Shown here: one piece after another, positions 12,811 through 13,002 of the stretch
Layout of the letters: the number at the start of each line of letters is the position of its first letter
Numbering within the stretch: position 1 is the stretch's first letter
Assembly: GCA_003518205.1 (NCBI GenBank)
Contig: DOZC01000047.1
Coordinates: 1,123 to 14,124 of the forward strand
Direction of reading: 5' to 3'
Source of the DNA: Minisyncoccota bacterium
Lineage (GTDB): Bacteria; Patescibacteriota; Microgenomatia; UBA1400; PJMF01
Length of the DNA: 13,002 bases
The notes under the pieces: generated by a model
The model's database searches: none
What the model saw: the letters and a program-made list of their open reading frames with translations, nothing else
What the model was told of the DNA's origin: nothing
Position numbers and translations under genes: made by a program

Positions 12811-12816
12811 ATTTTA
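12811..12816 (-). promoter_or_regulatory. -10 box of the hypothetical gene, predicting a leaderless mRNA
   Basis: On the minus strand TAAAAT (12816 to 12811) ends 6 bases before the ATG at 12804, so +1 falls on the start codon. An overlapping TATAAA (12818-12813) is 2 bases further away. The region is AT-rich, so chance matches are easier. Confidence 0.35.
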
Positions 12817-12857
12817 TAATAACCAGATTTAGTTATCCATCCCCTAATTGTCTGGTG

Positions 12858-12863
12858 TATAAT
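12858..12863 (+). promoter_or_regulatory. -10 box of the tRNA-Leu gene
   Basis: A consensus TATAAT gives a predicted start near 12870 and a 58-base 5' leader before the tRNA. No strong -35 is present. Confidence 0.5.
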
Positions 12864-12868
12864 TTTTG

Positions 12869-12907
12869 TCGCCCGAGCAGATGGTTGTTCAGATGATAGT
12901 TTGGCGA
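12869..12907 (+). other. Hairpin in the tRNA-Leu 5' leader
   Basis: TCGCC (12869-12873) pairs with GGCGA (12903-12907), enclosing a second small stem GAGCA (12875-12879) with TGTTC (12886-12890, one G-U pair). The outer stem begins at the predicted transcription start. No T run follows. It would be part of the leader removed by RNase P. Confidence 0.4.
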
Positions 12908-12927
12908 TCAGGCTCTGGAAAACATTA

Positions 12928-13002
12928 GCCTCTGTGGCGAAATCGGTAGACGCGCGAGACTTAAAATCTCGTTCTGGCGACAGAGTGTGGGTTCGATTCC
13001 CA
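12928..13002 (+). tRNA. tRNA-Leu(TAA), 3' end cut by window
   Basis: A class II tRNA reading UUA, and UUG by wobble. The acceptor 5' strand is GCCTCTG (12928-12934), and the D arm contains GGTAGACGC. The anticodon stem CGAGA/TCTCG encloses the loop CTTAAAA with anticodon TAA. The long variable arm TCTG-GCGA-CAGA, with its four-base loop, is diagnostic of Leu or Ser, and the anticodon decides Leu. The T arm GTGGG-TTCGATT-CCCA runs off the window end, so the last T-stem base, the acceptor 3' strand and any encoded CCA are not visible. Confidence 0.96.

Noticed and set aside
1..13002. Reassigned UGA codons as in some CPR lineages
   Set aside because: All conserved genes are full length under the standard code; they stop at TAA or TAG, and a single small gene stops at TGA. 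Nothing in the sequence requires recoding.

Overview
The window looks like chromosomal DNA of an uncultivated small-genome bacterium, most likely Candidate Phyla Radiation (Patescibacteria). I infer this from a roughly 40% G+C, tightly packed gene set; a short prolyl-tRNA synthetase without the editing insert; a MurE-type ligase that starts directly at its central ATP-binding domain; a diverged ribosomal protein S21; and many start codons without a Shine-Dalgarno (SD) sequence. No rRNA or taxon-specific marker is present, so the lineage is an inference. All conserved genes are intact under the standard bacterial code, and no phage, transposon or CRISPR array is visible.

Layout. Positions 1-40 are a degenerate 7-bp tandem repeat that runs into the stop codon of a minus-strand GGDEF diguanylate cyclase (30-1031). 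A divergent sigma70-type promoter (1053-1081) drives a compact plus-strand operon: a DUF4870/Tic20-like membrane protein, PRPP synthetase (prs), prolyl-tRNA synthetase (proS) and a DUF4258-like protein, ending at 3977. The only long non-coding gap (3978-4311) carries a -10 box, a 5'/3' complementary closing helix and a large hairpin followed by a T-rich run. This is a candidate unannotated small RNA. A DHH/MYG1-like phosphoesterase overlapping a HIT-family protein follows, then a 61-residue orphan ORF and rpsU with an elaborate leader and an unusually strong SD. A strong terminator separates rpsU from a convergent coiled-coil protein gene.

The centre holds a complete RNase P RNA gene (rnpB, 7122-7467) with a 10-bp P1 helix and its own -10 box. 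It is followed by an MscS-related conserved-TM-helix membrane protein and a convergent comM/yifB AAA+ ATPase. Divergent from comM is a murE-like/murC pair overlapping by 16 bp. The window closes with a minus-strand orphan gene whose 3' end overlaps murC antisense, and a tRNA-Leu(TAA) cut by the window end.

Functionally this is core housekeeping: nucleotide supply (prs), translation (proS, rpsU, tRNA-Leu), RNA processing (rnpB), cell-wall precursor synthesis (murE, murC) and natural transformation (comM). Signalling (GGDEF) and membrane proteins are added. The most noteworthy signals are the candidate small RNA at about 4107-4241, the rpsU leader, and several -10 boxes placed 6-9 bp before start codons. 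The last pattern points to leaderless mRNAs, with the rnpB 5' end serving as an internal ruler for -10 to +1 distance.
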